A DNA stretch of 64,000 nucleotides from CALVGQ01 sp964368495 (GCA_964368495.1 CAYJAJ010000007.1:1-64000); one strand, 5' to 3'; shown: positions 6,365 through 15,508, counted from the stretch's first letter. The notes: generated from the sequence alone by a model not told the origin. Numbers and translations are program-made.

Positions 6365-7636
6365 ATGAAAAAATTTCTAAAACTTTTACTTGCAGCAAGC
6401 TTAGTGTTCGCATTAACAGCATGTTCAAGTTCTACTTCCGGTGAAGAAGATGGGCCGGTACAAATTGTATTAACTTTATGGGATGAAGTACAAGCTCCTG
6501 TAATTCAAGAGAACGTTGACAAATTCAATGAAGCTAATGCTGGTGAAATTGAAGCAACAATCGAAATCGTACCTTGGTCTAATTACTGGACAAAACTTGA
6601 TGCATCATTAGAAACATCTGATTCTGCAGATGTTATGTGGATGAATCCTACTTTACCTAAATATGCAGATGGTGGTGTAGTTCAACCAATCGATCAATTT
6701 ATTGAAGCAGATGGATTAGATATGTCTCAATATGTTCAAGCACGTGTTGATGCATACAATTATAAAGGTGAACAATATGCAATGCCAAAAGGATTGGATG
6801 CTGTTTATGTAGCATACAATAAAGAAATCTTTGACAAATATGGTGTTGAATATCCTCAAGACGGATGGAACTGGGATGATATGAGAGCTATCGCTGAAGA
6901 ATTACGTGTTGCAATTGAAGCAGCTAGCGGTACAGAATACCCAATCGTTATGGAACTTGACGCACAACCATCATGGGTTAACTTCATTACTCAAAATGGT
7001 GGATACTATTTAACAGCTGACGGTTTAACTACTGGTGTTGGAACTCCAGAATCATTAGATGCATTCCAACAAGTAGTTGATTTAATGGAAGTTGGGCATA
7101 TGGCTCCTTACATTGTCTTGTCTGAAACAAAAGGTACTGATTTATTCGTATCTGGACAAGGTGGAATCGTATTTATCGGTTCTTGGAAAGCAAGTGTATT
7201 AGAAAACTCTACTTTAGGAGTAGATGGAAATATTGGTTTAGTTCAAATGCCTTCTATGGCTGTTGACAACAAGAGTGTTCTTGGTGGTTTAGGTTACTGT
7301 ATGGCTGCAAACACTGAGCATCCAGAAGAAGCATGGGAATTAATGAAATTCCTTACTAGTGAAGAATCTGAACGCGCAGAAGCTGCTGCAGGTATTGACT
7401 TCCCAGCAAACATTGCTGCACAAGATGCATATGTAAGCTCATTTGTAAATATCGATGCACAAGTAATTTCAGATGCTGCAGTTAGTGGATTTAAATATCC
7501 ATCTAATGGTTACTCAGATTGGAGTACACCAGTTACTGATGCAGTTGCTCTAGTATTATCTGGAGAAGCTCCTGTTGAAACAATTGCAGAAGCTGCTGTT
7601 GAAGGACAAGAAATTATTGACGAAAGATTCAAATAA
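6365..7636 (+). CDS. Carbohydrate ABC transporter, substrate-binding lipoprotein (family 1)
   Basis: This 423-residue extracytoplasmic binding protein has a lipoprotein signal: a basic start, a hydrophobic core, and the lipobox LTAC with Cys20 followed by a Ser/Thr linker. The mature part is a family-1 solute-binding fold: IVLTLWDEVQAPVIQENVDKFNEAN, then WSNYWTKLDASLETSDSADVMWMN, later QPIDQFI and the lobe-crossing PTN-like WTVNG region replaced by WVNFITQNGGYYL. GNIGLVQMP and ERAEAAAGIDFPAN close the fold. It should capture an oligosaccharide or glycoside and hand it to the permeases encoded next. It is the first gene after the cre-controlled promoter. Synonymous codon choice looks biased to T/A endings, as for a highly made protein. 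Confidence 0.9.
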   Translation: MKKFLKLLLAASLVFALTACSSSTSGEEDGPVQIVLTLWDEVQAPVIQENVDKFNEANAGEIEATIEIVPWSNYWTKLDASLETSDSADVMWMNPTLPKYADGGVVQPIDQFIEADGLDMSQYVQARVDAYNYKGEQYAMPKGLDAVYVAYNKEIFDKYGVEYPQDGWNWDDMRAIAEELRVAIEAASGTEYPIVMELDAQPSWVNFITQNGGYYLTADGLTTGVGTPESLDAFQQVVDLMEVGHMAPYIVLSETKGTDLFVSGQGGIVFIGSWKASVLENSTLGVDGNIGLVQMPSMAVDNKSVLGGLGYCMAANTEHPEEAWELMKFLTSEESERAEAAAGIDFPANIAAQDAYVSSFVNIDAQVISDAAVSGFKYPSNGYSDWSTPVTDAVALVLSGEAPVETIAEAAVEGQEIIDERFK

Positions 7637-7657
7637 TTAAATAAATTTAAATTGTAA

Positions 7658-7688
7658 GTAATTGGTAGAATTTTATTCTACCAATTAC
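7658..7688 (+). promoter_or_regulatory. Strong intercistronic hairpin after the binding-protein gene
   Basis: GTAATTGGTAGAA (7658-7670) pairs perfectly with TTCTACCAATTAC (7676-7688) across a 5-nt loop. No T run follows, so it is unlikely to be a full terminator. Such hairpins after binding-protein genes stabilise the upstream message and keep the binding protein in excess over the permeases. Confidence 0.65.
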
Positions 7689-7712
7689 TGTAATTAAAGG
7701 AGGTAGGGGCTT

Positions 7713-8609
7713 ATGAAACGTAAAATGACAAAAGACAGAAGAAACGAAGCGATAGCTGGATACGTTTTTATTACACCGATGCTGATTGGGCTAGGTATTT
7801 TTTCTATTTTTGCATTCTTACAAAATATTTATTTCAGTTTTAATGATGTGGGTGTATTTGGTGATCCAAAATGGGTTGGTTTAGATAATTATATCGATTT
7901 ATTTCAAGATGAACAATTTTATACCGCTTTAAAAAATACTATATTTTATACAGCTTTTGGTGTTCCATTAGTTGTAATTTTTTCAGTTGTCATTGCTTGG
8001 CTTTTAAATCAAAAGATAAAAGGACAAACATTTTATCGTACTGCAATATTTTTACCTGCAATAACGATGCCAGCTGCAATAGGGTTATTGTGGAAATGGT
8101 TACTCAATTATCAATATGGATTAGTAAACTATATCGTAACATTATTTGGAGGTGAACCGGTAGCATGGTTAAGTGATCCAAATACTGTAAAATGGGGGAT
8201 TTTAATTGCACTTGTGTGGTCGATGGTATCATATCAAGTAATCATTATATTAGCGGGATTACAAGGGATTCCTAAAATCTATTACGAAGCTGCAGAAATT
8301 GATGGATCATCAAAGTTACAAGTATTCTTCAATGTCACAATACCGCTGTTAACACCAACAATTTTCTTCGTTAGTATCATGTCAATGATAGGGATTTTAG
8401 GTATATTTGATTTTATATTCTTAATGGTTCCAAGAACAGCAGTTGCATATCAATATTCGACAAGTTTAGTTACTTATTTCTATGATTTAGCATTTACACA
8501 AAATATTCGAGGATATGCATCAGCATTATCAATTGTGTGTTTCTTAATTACGCTTGGGGTTACAGTTGTGCAATTTATCGGTCAAAAATATTGGGTTAAC
8601 TACGATTAA
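7713..8609 (+). CDS. Carbohydrate ABC transporter permease (MalF/UgpA type)
   Basis: This 298-residue permease has about six membrane helices. The cytoplasmic EAA loop reads YYEAAEIDGSSKLQVFFNVTIPLLTP (about residues 190-215), which contacts the ATPase. The N-terminal EAIAGYVFITPMLIGLGIF and FSFNDVGVFGDPKWVGLDNY segments are typical of the UgpA-like branch. It pairs with the permease encoded 14 bases downstream. An AAGGAGG ribosome site precedes the start. The substrate is unproven; the locus suggests an inositol-containing glycoside. Confidence 0.92.
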   Translation: MKRKMTKDRRNEAIAGYVFITPMLIGLGIFSIFAFLQNIYFSFNDVGVFGDPKWVGLDNYIDLFQDEQFYTALKNTIFYTAFGVPLVVIFSVVIAWLLNQKIKGQTFYRTAIFLPAITMPAAIGLLWKWLLNYQYGLVNYIVTLFGGEPVAWLSDPNTVKWGILIALVWSMVSYQVIIILAGLQGIPKIYYEAAEIDGSSKLQVFFNVTIPLLTPTIFFVSIMSMIGILGIFDFIFLMVPRTAVAYQYSTSLVTYFYDLAFTQNIRGYASALSIVCFLITLGVTVVQFIGQKYWVNYD

Positions 8610-8623
8610 GGAGGAAAATATTT

Positions 8624-9445
8624 ATGATGAGTAAAAAATTTAAAATATTTGTACATGTTGCATTGATATTCTTTTCTTTAATTATGTTTTTTCCATTTAT
8701 ATGGATGTTTTTGACATCGATTAAAACATATGAAGAAGCAATTCGTGTACCGCTACAGTTTTTTCCAGCTGAAGTTCAATGGGTAAATTATGAAATTGTA
8801 TTTAATAAATTTCCATTTGCAACACTATACTTCAATACAATAATAGTAACAATTTTCACAGTTTTAGGACAATTAGCTATTGTTTCTATGGCTGCATATG
8901 CCTTTGCAAGGCTAAGATTTCCTGGGCAAAATGTAATATTTGTTTTGATGTTAGGGATTATCATGGTACCAGGGCAAATCTTCTTAATTCCACAATTCAA
9001 ATTAATGTCAGAATGGGGACTTACAAATACGTTAGTTGCGTTAGTGTTACCTTCATTATTTAGTGTGTTTGGAGTTTTCTTATTAAGACAATTTTTAAGA
9101 ACTTTACCGAAAGAATTGGATGAGGCAGCATTGATTGATGGATGTAACTATTTCCAAATCTATTATAAAATCATGCTTCCAAACATTGTGCCAGGGTTAG
9201 TATCATTAGGAATCTTGACAATGTTAAGCACATGGAAAAACTTAATGTGGCCAATTATTGTGAATCGTAGCATGGATATGATGACTTTATCTGCAGGGTT
9301 AGCGATGTTGATTGGTGAACATACAACGTATTATGAACAAGTAATGGCTGGCGCTGTTATTTCAGTGCTTCCAATGATTGTTATATTTATGATTTTCCAA
9401 AAACAATTCGTGGAAGGTATTGCGAATACCGGAGTTAAAGGATAG
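8624..9445 (+). CDS. Carbohydrate ABC transporter permease (MalG/UgpE type)
   Basis: This 273-residue partner permease has six helices. It starts with FVHVALIFFSLIMFFPFIWMFLTSIKT, and its EAA loop is ELDEAALIDGCNYFQIYYKIMLPNIVPGL (about residues 165-193). Family motif AYAFARLRFPG lies near residue 90. Two adjacent ATG codons occur at the start; AAGGAGG is 9 to 12 bases before them. With the previous gene it forms the channel. The energising ATPase is not adjacent but lies at 22687-23778, at the far end of the locus. Confidence 0.92.
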   Translation: MMSKKFKIFVHVALIFFSLIMFFPFIWMFLTSIKTYEEAIRVPLQFFPAEVQWVNYEIVFNKFPFATLYFNTIIVTIFTVLGQLAIVSMAAYAFARLRFPGQNVIFVLMLGIIMVPGQIFLIPQFKLMSEWGLTNTLVALVLPSLFSVFGVFLLRQFLRTLPKELDEAALIDGCNYFQIYYKIMLPNIVPGLVSLGILTMLSTWKNLMWPIIVNRSMDMMTLSAGLAMLIGEHTTYYEQVMAGAVISVLPMIVIFMIFQKQFVEGIANTGVKG

Positions 9446-9448
9446 ACG

Positions 9449-9889
9449 ATGAGAATCAAGCGATTTTATCAAGCAATGTTATGTTTGGCCTGTGTATCGA
9501 TTGGAATTTCAATTTTATTAGTAAACATCTATGTAACATCAAATAATTTAATTACTAACGAATTGAACGAAGTTGTAGTCAACATCGGATCACAACATAA
9601 CACTGTTTTGAGCGCTATAGCCAATATACCTAGAGCAATCATGGTACTAAACATCATTTTATTTATTATAATATATTTTGTGAAAAAACAAACAAAACAA
9701 AAAGCATTCAAACTATCAATTTTGTGGATTGCTTCATCAATAATTTATGATGTGCTAATGTTTGTGTCTGTATTAGATAGCGTTGACTTCGGATATATCA
9801 CTATGGTCTTTATGGTTGTTTCTTGGGTAAGCAAAGTTTTGACAATTGTAGCCTTAAATAAAGAATTATCTAACAAAGTAATAATTTAG
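9449..9889 (+). CDS. Small integral membrane protein, unknown function
   Basis: This 146-residue protein has four predicted membrane helices (about residues 9-28, 57-77, 85-106 and 115-136) and short loops. I do not recognise a family. It sits 3 bases after the second permease and shortly before the first PIG-L deacetylase, so it is certainly part of the operon. It could be an accessory transporter subunit or unrelated. No catalytic motif or signal cleavage site is visible. Confidence 0.7.
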   Translation: MRIKRFYQAMLCLACVSIGISILLVNIYVTSNNLITNELNEVVVNIGSQHNTVLSAIANIPRAIMVLNIILFIIIYFVKKQTKQKAFKLSILWIASSIIYDVLMFVSVLDSVDFGYITMVFMVVSWVSKVLTIVALNKELSNKVII

Positions 9890-9904
9890 AAAAAAGGAGT
9901 GTTT

Positions 9905-10618
9905 ATGAGAAAATTAAAAGTTGCTTTTTTTACAGCTCATCCAGATGATTTTGAAGTGATGATGGCTGGAACTGCTTTAAAATATCAAGAACAAGGACAT
10001 GAGGTTCATTTAGTTATTTGCACAGATGGGCGTCGTGGAAGAGGAAATTTAGACTCAAATGTAACTTGGCAAGAAATAGTAGAAATTAGAAAAAAAGAAG
10101 CCTATGATGCTTGTGCAATGATGAACATTGAACCAGTGTTGTTGGGTATTGAAGATCATCGTATGATTGATGATCGTGAGTGTTATGAGAAAGTTATTAC
10201 TGCTATGGAAAACATTAATCCAGATGTAATCTTTACGCTAGCTCCAAATGATTATCACAATGATCACCGCTGTGTTTCACGGTTAGTTTTAAATAGTGCT
10301 TGGGCACCAGTATTTTATGCAGATCCTGCATCTGCGGTAGATTTTATCCCTGATTTTTATGTGGATATCACAAAATATATTGAGAAAAAGATTGAAATGA
10401 GATTGGCTCATGCTTCACAAACTGGAGCAGTAAGTCCTCGTGAATCAATTGAAATTGTGAATAGATTTAGAGCAAAACAATGCGCTAAGCCTGAAATAAA
10501 GTTCGCTGAAGCATTCAAAGTGCATAAGCGTTTTGATTGGGTTAAAGCATATGAATTATTACCTGTAGATACATATAGCATTAAAGAAAAAATTGTACCT
10601 ACAACAGAAAGGAATTAA
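9905..10618 (+). CDS. PIG-L/LmbE-family N-acetyl-sugar deacetylase (copy 1)
   Basis: This 237-residue zinc deacetylase has the hallmark AHPDDFE at residues 11-17 (usual AHPDDE), with His and the second Asp as metal ligands. The partner histidine lies in PNDYHNDHR at about residues 117-125. The loop TDGRRGRG is typical of the family. Members remove acetyl groups from GlcNAc-inositol (MshB, PIG-L), bacillithiol precursors (BshB) or chitobiose. I placed the start at the ATG at 9905 (MRKLKVAFF) because it matches the second copy and has AGGAG 5 bases before; a GTG 6 bases upstream lies too close. It is cytoplasmic and strongly similar to the copy at 11693, especially at both ends. Confidence 0.9.
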   Translation: MRKLKVAFFTAHPDDFEVMMAGTALKYQEQGHEVHLVICTDGRRGRGNLDSNVTWQEIVEIRKKEAYDACAMMNIEPVLLGIEDHRMIDDRECYEKVITAMENINPDVIFTLAPNDYHNDHRCVSRLVLNSAWAPVFYADPASAVDFIPDFYVDITKYIEKKIEMRLAHASQTGAVSPRESIEIVNRFRAKQCAKPEIKFAEAFKVHKRFDWVKAYELLPVDTYSIKEKIVPTTERN

Positions 10619-10620
10619 TT

Positions 10621-11676
10621 ATGTATTTTAAAAGACCAATAAGTGATTGTCATATTCATTTATTTGATAAAACAAAAATTGATGAATGTTTAGACATGGT
10701 AGATTATTGCGGATATGAACATTGGGTTTTTCTAGGTTTAGTTAGTGGAAGAAGTGCTACGGCTGTTACGCAAAACTTAATGGGTGCTTTATTAAAATTA
10801 AAAACAAACGGAAAATGCTTAGCCTATGGATCATTTCATTATGATAATGGTGATGGATTTCCAACATCAGATGATTTTTTAAACCAAATTCAATTGTATG
10901 ATAAGCTTGGATTTGATGGAATGAAAATGTTGGATGGAAAACCTGCGGTTAGAAAAAGAAATGCTCGTCGTTTGGATGATCCAAATTATGATGCGATGTT
11001 TGATTATGCTTCTAAACGCCAATTTCCAATTTTGTATCACATTAATGACCCTTATGAATTTTGGCATGAAGAACTACTTCCTGATTGGGCAAAAGGAAAA
11101 GGTAATTTTTATGGAGATGGAACATATCCAAAGAAATTAGAAATTGACGAAGAAACATTCGGATTTTTAAGAAAACATCCCCATATGAAATTATGCATTC
11201 CACATTTCTTCTTTATTAGTGATCAACATGGATTATGTTGTGAAATGTTAGATCGTTATCCAAATTTATACTTTGATATCACACCGGGCTGGGAAATGTT
11301 TGAAAACTTTGCTAAAGATGTAGATTTATGGAGAAATTTCTTTAAGAAATATTCACATAAAATAATGTTTGGTACAGATACATTTTCAGGGCACTGGAAA
11401 GATACAGTATCTTGTTTGAAAAGAGTGCTTGAAACAGATGATGAATTTATCGCATTTGAAGAACACTGCAAAGGACTTTATTTAGAGGATGAAGTATTGG
11501 ATGATATTTATTATAACAATTTCTATAAATTCACTGCTCTAGGAAAGAAAATGGATGTACAAGGTGTTTTAGATTATGCTGATACTTTATATGACAAAGT
11601 CAAAGGGACACCTGAGGAAGCAGAAGTATTTGAAGAAATAGATTGGTTTAAATCTGAAATTAGCAAGTATTTATAA
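10621..11676 (+). CDS. Amidohydrolase-superfamily TIM-barrel hydrolase (Amidohydro_2 type)
   Basis: This 351-residue protein has metal-binding motifs in family order: ISDCHIHLF (HxH at residues 11-13), ILYHINDP near 137-144, CIPHFFF near 190, and IMFGTDTFSGHW with the catalytic Asp near 250. This pattern fits the Amidohydro_2 branch, whose members act as lactonases, decarboxylases or amidases. The gene starts 2 bases after the first PIG-L gene and is followed by the second copy, so the trio is tightly coupled. It may hydrolyse a lactone or amide formed after deacetylation or oxidation of the imported glycoside. The exact reaction is unknown. Confidence 0.82.
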   Translation: MYFKRPISDCHIHLFDKTKIDECLDMVDYCGYEHWVFLGLVSGRSATAVTQNLMGALLKLKTNGKCLAYGSFHYDNGDGFPTSDDFLNQIQLYDKLGFDGMKMLDGKPAVRKRNARRLDDPNYDAMFDYASKRQFPILYHINDPYEFWHEELLPDWAKGKGNFYGDGTYPKKLEIDEETFGFLRKHPHMKLCIPHFFFISDQHGLCCEMLDRYPNLYFDITPGWEMFENFAKDVDLWRNFFKKYSHKIMFGTDTFSGHWKDTVSCLKRVLETDDEFIAFEEHCKGLYLEDEVLDDIYYNNFYKFTALGKKMDVQGVLDYADTLYDKVKGTPEEAEVFEEIDWFKSEISKYL

Positions 11677-11692
11677 AGAAAGGAGCAACATA

Positions 11693-12400
11693 ATGAGAAA
11701 GTTAAAAGTAGCATTTTTTACAGCACATCCTGATGATTTTGAAGTAATGATGGCAGGAACAGCTTTAAAATATCAAGCACAAGGGCATGAAGTTTATCTA
11801 GTAATCGCAACGGATGGAAGAAGAGGTCGTGGGGATTTAGATGACAGTGTATCTTGGCAAGAAATCGTTAACTTTAGGATTAAAGAAGCTCATGATGCTG
11901 TAGCAACAATGAATATTAAACCGATAATGCTTGGGATTGAAGATCATCGTCTTGTCAATGATAGAGAATGTTATGAAAAGGTAATTACAGCAATGGAAAG
12001 CATTAACCCGGATGTCATATTTACTTGCCCGCCTAATGACTATCATAATGATCATCGCTGTATTTCAACTTTAGTGTTGAATAGTGCATGGGCGCCAGTG
12101 TTTTATGCAGATCCTGGCTATGATTTTATTCCAGATTTTTATGTAGATATTACTGATTATTTTGATAAGAAAATCGAAATGTTGAAAGTACACAAATCAC
12201 AAATGGGGGATCATGATCCACGTGAATGGTTAGAAGTTACTGCAAAATTTAGAGCACTACAATGTGCAAAACCTGAAATTAAATATGCTGAAGCCTATAA
12301 AGTACATAAGCGCTTTGATTGGGTAAAAGCTTATGAGTTGTTGCCGGTGGATAATTATTCTATTAAGGAAAAGATAGTACCGACGACTGAAAGAAATTAA
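11693..12400 (+). CDS. PIG-L/LmbE-family N-acetyl-sugar deacetylase (copy 2)
   Basis: This 235-residue paralogue matches the protein at 9905 over its whole length, at roughly three of four positions by eye, with identical N-terminal AHPDDFE and C-terminal YSIKEKIVPTTERN. It keeps PNDYHNDHR. Differences cluster between residues about 55-90 and 145-200, where loops over the active site lie, and two residues are missing near position 145. Both copies appear intact, so they may act on two related substrates (different acyl group or sugar) or form heteromers. An AAGGAG site precedes the start. Confidence 0.9.
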   Translation: MRKLKVAFFTAHPDDFEVMMAGTALKYQAQGHEVYLVIATDGRRGRGDLDDSVSWQEIVNFRIKEAHDAVATMNIKPIMLGIEDHRLVNDRECYEKVITAMESINPDVIFTCPPNDYHNDHRCISTLVLNSAWAPVFYADPGYDFIPDFYVDITDYFDKKIEMLKVHKSQMGDHDPREWLEVTAKFRALQCAKPEIKYAEAYKVHKRFDWVKAYELLPVDNYSIKEKIVPTTERN

Positions 12401-12425
12401 TTAGCGCTGATAAGGAGATAATTCT

Positions 12426-13808
12426 ATGAAACTATGTGTGTTAGGCGGTGGGGGTGTTCGATCACCATTTTTGGCAAAAAGTATTGCATGTAATGCTGAT
12501 ATTGCAAATCTTACTGAAGTAGTTTTGATGGACAATGATCCCTACAAATTAAGTAAATATGGGGAAATCGCAAAACAGGTTGCCAACAAAATTAATTCAA
12601 AACTTAAAATAACATTAACAACTGATGTAAAAGAAGCTGTAAAAGATGCTGATTTTGTAATCACGACACTACGAGTTGGTAACGATGAAGGACGCGTTGC
12701 TGATGAACAAATAGTGCGAAAGTATGGCTTGTTGGGGCAAGAAACTACAGGCGCTTGTGGCTTTGCCTTTGCGATGAAAAGTATTCCAGAGCTTATCAAA
12801 TATTGTGAACTTATTAAAGAACATGCAAAACCTGATTGTTATATATTTAATTTTACTAATCCAAGTGGTTTAGTAACACAAGCATTAAATAGTCTTGGCT
12901 ATAATGTTATTGGAATTTGTGATGCACCAAGTGAATTTGTAAAGCAGTTAGCTGAGATATTAGAAGTAGAAGAAAAAGATTTTAGTTGCAATTGTTTTGG
13001 ACTTAATCACCTTTCATGGTTTGATCAATTTAAAGTAAATGATGTGGATGTAACAGAAAAAATATTAAATCATCCTGATTTGTTTTCGAAAAGTGAAATG
13101 CGTATTTTTGAATCAGATATATTGGATATTACTGAAGGCTATTTATTAAATGAATATTTGTATTTTTATTACTACAATCAAAAAGCTATTAAATCAATTG
13201 ATAATTCTTTACAATCGCGTGCTGAACTTATTCATTCTGTCAATGAAAGAATGAATGCAGCTATGAAAGATATTGATGTACAAAAACAACCTGAATTAGC
13301 GTTCAAGACATTTTTTGATTTTTATGGCATTCGAGAAAATGCGTATATGGTAAATGAATCTGGTGTAAAAAGAGTCAAAGAATTTAAAACCATAACAATA
13401 GATGAGTATGTTGCACAACCAGATGCTGGTGGATATGCAGGTGTTGCACTTCGCTATATTCGTGCACTTAAAACAAATGAGCCCGTTGAAATGATTTTAT
13501 CAGTATTAAACAATGGTGCAATTAGTGAGTTAGCTGATGATGATGTCATTGAAGTTAGCTGTATCATTGATGCTAAAGGTGCTCATCCAAAAAAACAAGG
13601 TGAGCTTCCAAATTCAATAATGAATTTAATTAAAACAATGAAAGAGTATGAAAGAATGGCATGTCGTGCCATATTAAATAAAAGTAGAAAAGATGCTGTA
13701 ATGGCTCTTACAATTCATCCGCTTGTAGCGAATTATGATATTGCAAAATGTTTAGTTGATGAATTTATTAAAAATGATGAATGTATTAATGGAGGTAAAT
13801 GGTCATGA
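12426..13808 (+). CDS. Glycoside hydrolase family 4 enzyme (6-phospho-glycosidase-like)
   Basis: This 460-residue NAD+- and metal-dependent glycosidase starts with the dinucleotide fold KLCVLGGGGVRSPFL. It has FVITTLRVGNDEGRVADEQIVRKYGLLGQETTGACGFAFAM in the next conserved block and NFTNPSG at about residues 139-145. It also has GICDAPSEF, with the metal-ligand Cys at about 160, and GLNHLSWFD, with the metal-ligand His at about 196. GLNHLSW is typical of the 6-phospho-beta-glucosidase branch. GH4 cleaves glycosides by transient oxidation at C3 followed by elimination. In this locus it would break the sugar-inositol or related bond, perhaps after phosphorylation by the kinase downstream. Its stop codon overlaps the kinase start (ATGA). 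Confidence 0.9.
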   Translation: MKLCVLGGGGVRSPFLAKSIACNADIANLTEVVLMDNDPYKLSKYGEIAKQVANKINSKLKITLTTDVKEAVKDADFVITTLRVGNDEGRVADEQIVRKYGLLGQETTGACGFAFAMKSIPELIKYCELIKEHAKPDCYIFNFTNPSGLVTQALNSLGYNVIGICDAPSEFVKQLAEILEVEEKDFSCNCFGLNHLSWFDQFKVNDVDVTEKILNHPDLFSKSEMRIFESDILDITEGYLLNEYLYFYYYNQKAIKSIDNSLQSRAELIHSVNERMNAAMKDIDVQKQPELAFKTFFDFYGIRENAYMVNESGVKRVKEFKTITIDEYVAQPDAGGYAGVALRYIRALKTNEPVEMILSVLNNGAISELADDDVIEVSCIIDAKGAHPKKQGELPNSIMNLIKTMKEYERMACRAILNKSRKDAVMALTIHPLVANYDIAKCLVDEFIKNDECINGGKWS

Positions 13809-14764
13809 ACAAAGTAGTAGGCGTAATTGGACAAATGAATGTTGACGTAATTTACCGTGACATTAACCGTATGCCTAATAAAGGGGAAGAGGTATTTGCA
13901 TCTGATTTCAAAATTGCACTAGGTGGAGGACCTATGGTAATTCCAATTCAATTAAATTTGCTTGGTGTAAAAAATAAACTGGGAACATATTTGGGAAATG
14001 ATTTTCAATCAAGAATATCGGGTGATTTATTAAATGAAATTAATTATCATAATGTTACAGTATTAAATACATTAAAAAAACACCCAGTAGTTGTTACTTC
14101 TGTTTTAACATCAATCGAAGAAAGAAGTTTCGTATGTTATAACGAAGGAGCAAATGAAATTGAAGCAGGTGCTGATCAAGTATATGAATTTTATAAAGAA
14201 TGTTCTGTGATTTTTTGTCCTCAAGATCCTGTAGTTGCAAAACGACTAAAAGATGAAGGAAAAACCGTTGTCTTTGATGTAGGCTGGAAAGATGACTTAT
14301 CTTTAGAAGGAATTAAAGAATATTTAGAAATCTGTGATTATTTTACACCAAATGAAAAAGAAATTGAAAAAATAATGGGAAGTAATGATTATCTTGAGTG
14401 TTTAGATCGATTATCTGAATATTTGAAATTTCCAATTATTAAACTGGGATCACGTGGATGCATATGCAAACATAATAATGAATATATTTATGTTCCATCA
14501 ATGCAATTTAACACAATTGATCCAACAGGTGCTGGAGATAATTTCTTAACAGGACTCATCTATGGGTTAATATTAAATGCTGACCCAATTGAATGCTTAA
14601 AATATGGGAATGTATTTGGAGGGTTATCGACAGAAGTGTTAGGATGTTTCAGATTTGATCTTAGTGAAGAGTTAATAAATAAATATTATTATAATTATCC
14701 TGAAATTGAAAAATACACGACAAAGGAAGAGGCTAGAAATAGCAAAAAATTCCATTGCGTTTGA
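13805..14764 (+). CDS. PfkB-family sugar kinase
   Basis: This 319-residue ribokinase-fold protein has IALGGGPMVIPIQLNLLG near residues 37-54 (sugar-site glycine motif), FVCYNEGANE at about 110-119, FTPNEKEI at about 180, and the catalytic signature IDPTGAGDNFLTGLIYG near 238-254, with the anion hole and base Asp in GAGD. I start it at the ATG that overlaps the GH4 stop, 7 bases after GGAGG; an ATG two codons earlier is only 1 base from that site. It could phosphorylate the released sugar, or serve as the missing 5-dehydro-2-deoxygluconokinase (IolC, also PfkB family). Its last 32 bases overlap the convergent DeoR gene. Confidence 0.88.
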   Translation: MNKVVGVIGQMNVDVIYRDINRMPNKGEEVFASDFKIALGGGPMVIPIQLNLLGVKNKLGTYLGNDFQSRISGDLLNEINYHNVTVLNTLKKHPVVVTSVLTSIEERSFVCYNEGANEIEAGADQVYEFYKECSVIFCPQDPVVAKRLKDEGKTVVFDVGWKDDLSLEGIKEYLEICDYFTPNEKEIEKIMGSNDYLECLDRLSEYLKFPIIKLGSRGCICKHNNEYIYVPSMQFNTIDPTGAGDNFLTGLIYGLILNADPIECLKYGNVFGGLSTEVLGCFRFDLSEELINKYYYNYPEIEKYTTKEEARNSKKFHCV

Positions 14765-15488
14765 AATGATTGACATATAAATCATCAGGCTGACGATCAG
14801 TGACAATTGCATAAATGTTATCTAGTGTGCAGTAATTGTTGAATGTGATAACACCAAATTTAGAATGATCAGCTAAAACATATGATTTAACACTATTTTG
14901 AATCGCTTTTGCTTTAATTGCAGCTTCATAAAAATTCTCATTTGTTAAACCTCTTGGAAGAGAAATTCCAGTTGTTGTCATAAAACATTTGTTGAAGTTA
15001 AATCGAAAGTTGTTTGTGTCTGAATAAAATGAGCGTGTGTCATTGTGATAATTACCACCGATTCCAATTACTGTCAAATTAGAGTAATGACTTGCAATTT
15101 CCATAATATCTAGGCTATGAGTAACAATTGTAATATTAGTTTTATCTTTAAGAAATGGAATTAAATGGATAGTTGTACTTCCAGAATCAATAAATATAAT
15201 ATCATTGTTATCAATTTGTTTAGCAGCGATTTCACAGATTTTAATTTTCTCACTTGTGTTGATGTTCTTACGTTGTTTAACACTTACTGTAGTTTCGATA
15301 CCAATGTTATCTTTGTTGTAAATAACACCACCGTATATTTTGGTAATAACATTACGTTTTTCAAGTTCATTAAGATCTCTTCTTAATGTTTGTATTGATA
15401 CATTGAATTTACTAAGTAAATCATCAATGGATGCATATTGAGCTTGTGATAAAAATAATTCTAATTCGTACAATCTATTTATTTTCAT
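14733..15488 (-). CDS. DeoR-family transcriptional regulator
   Basis: This 251-residue repressor has an N-terminal DeoR helix-turn-helix, ASIDDLLSKFNVSIQTLRRDLNELEKRNVITKIYGGVI (residues about 18-55). A sugar-phosphate-sensing DeoRC domain follows, with IFIDSGSTTIHLIPFL and VLADHSKFG motifs. The ATG at 15488 follows AGAGGTG by 6 bases; a GTG further upstream falls on that ribosome site. It is the only gene in the 6.4-23.8 kb locus on the minus strand. Its 3' end overlaps the kinase gene by 32 bases and its promoter faces iolB. DeoR-type regulators of inositol genes (IolR) are known, so control by an inositol-pathway phosphate intermediate is likely. Confidence 0.9.
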   Translation of the reverse strand: MKINRLYELELFLSQAQYASIDDLLSKFNVSIQTLRRDLNELEKRNVITKIYGGVIYNKDNIGIETTVSVKQRKNINTSEKIKICEIAAKQIDNNDIIFIDSGSTTIHLIPFLKDKTNITIVTHSLDIMEIASHYSNLTVIGIGGNYHNDTRSFYSDTNNFRFNFNKCFMTTTGISLPRGLTNENFYEAAIKAKAIQNSVKSYVLADHSKFGVITFNNYCTLDNIYAIVTDRQPDDLYVNHFKRNGIFCYF

Positions 15489-15508
15489 AAAAAACACCTC
15501 TATAAAGT

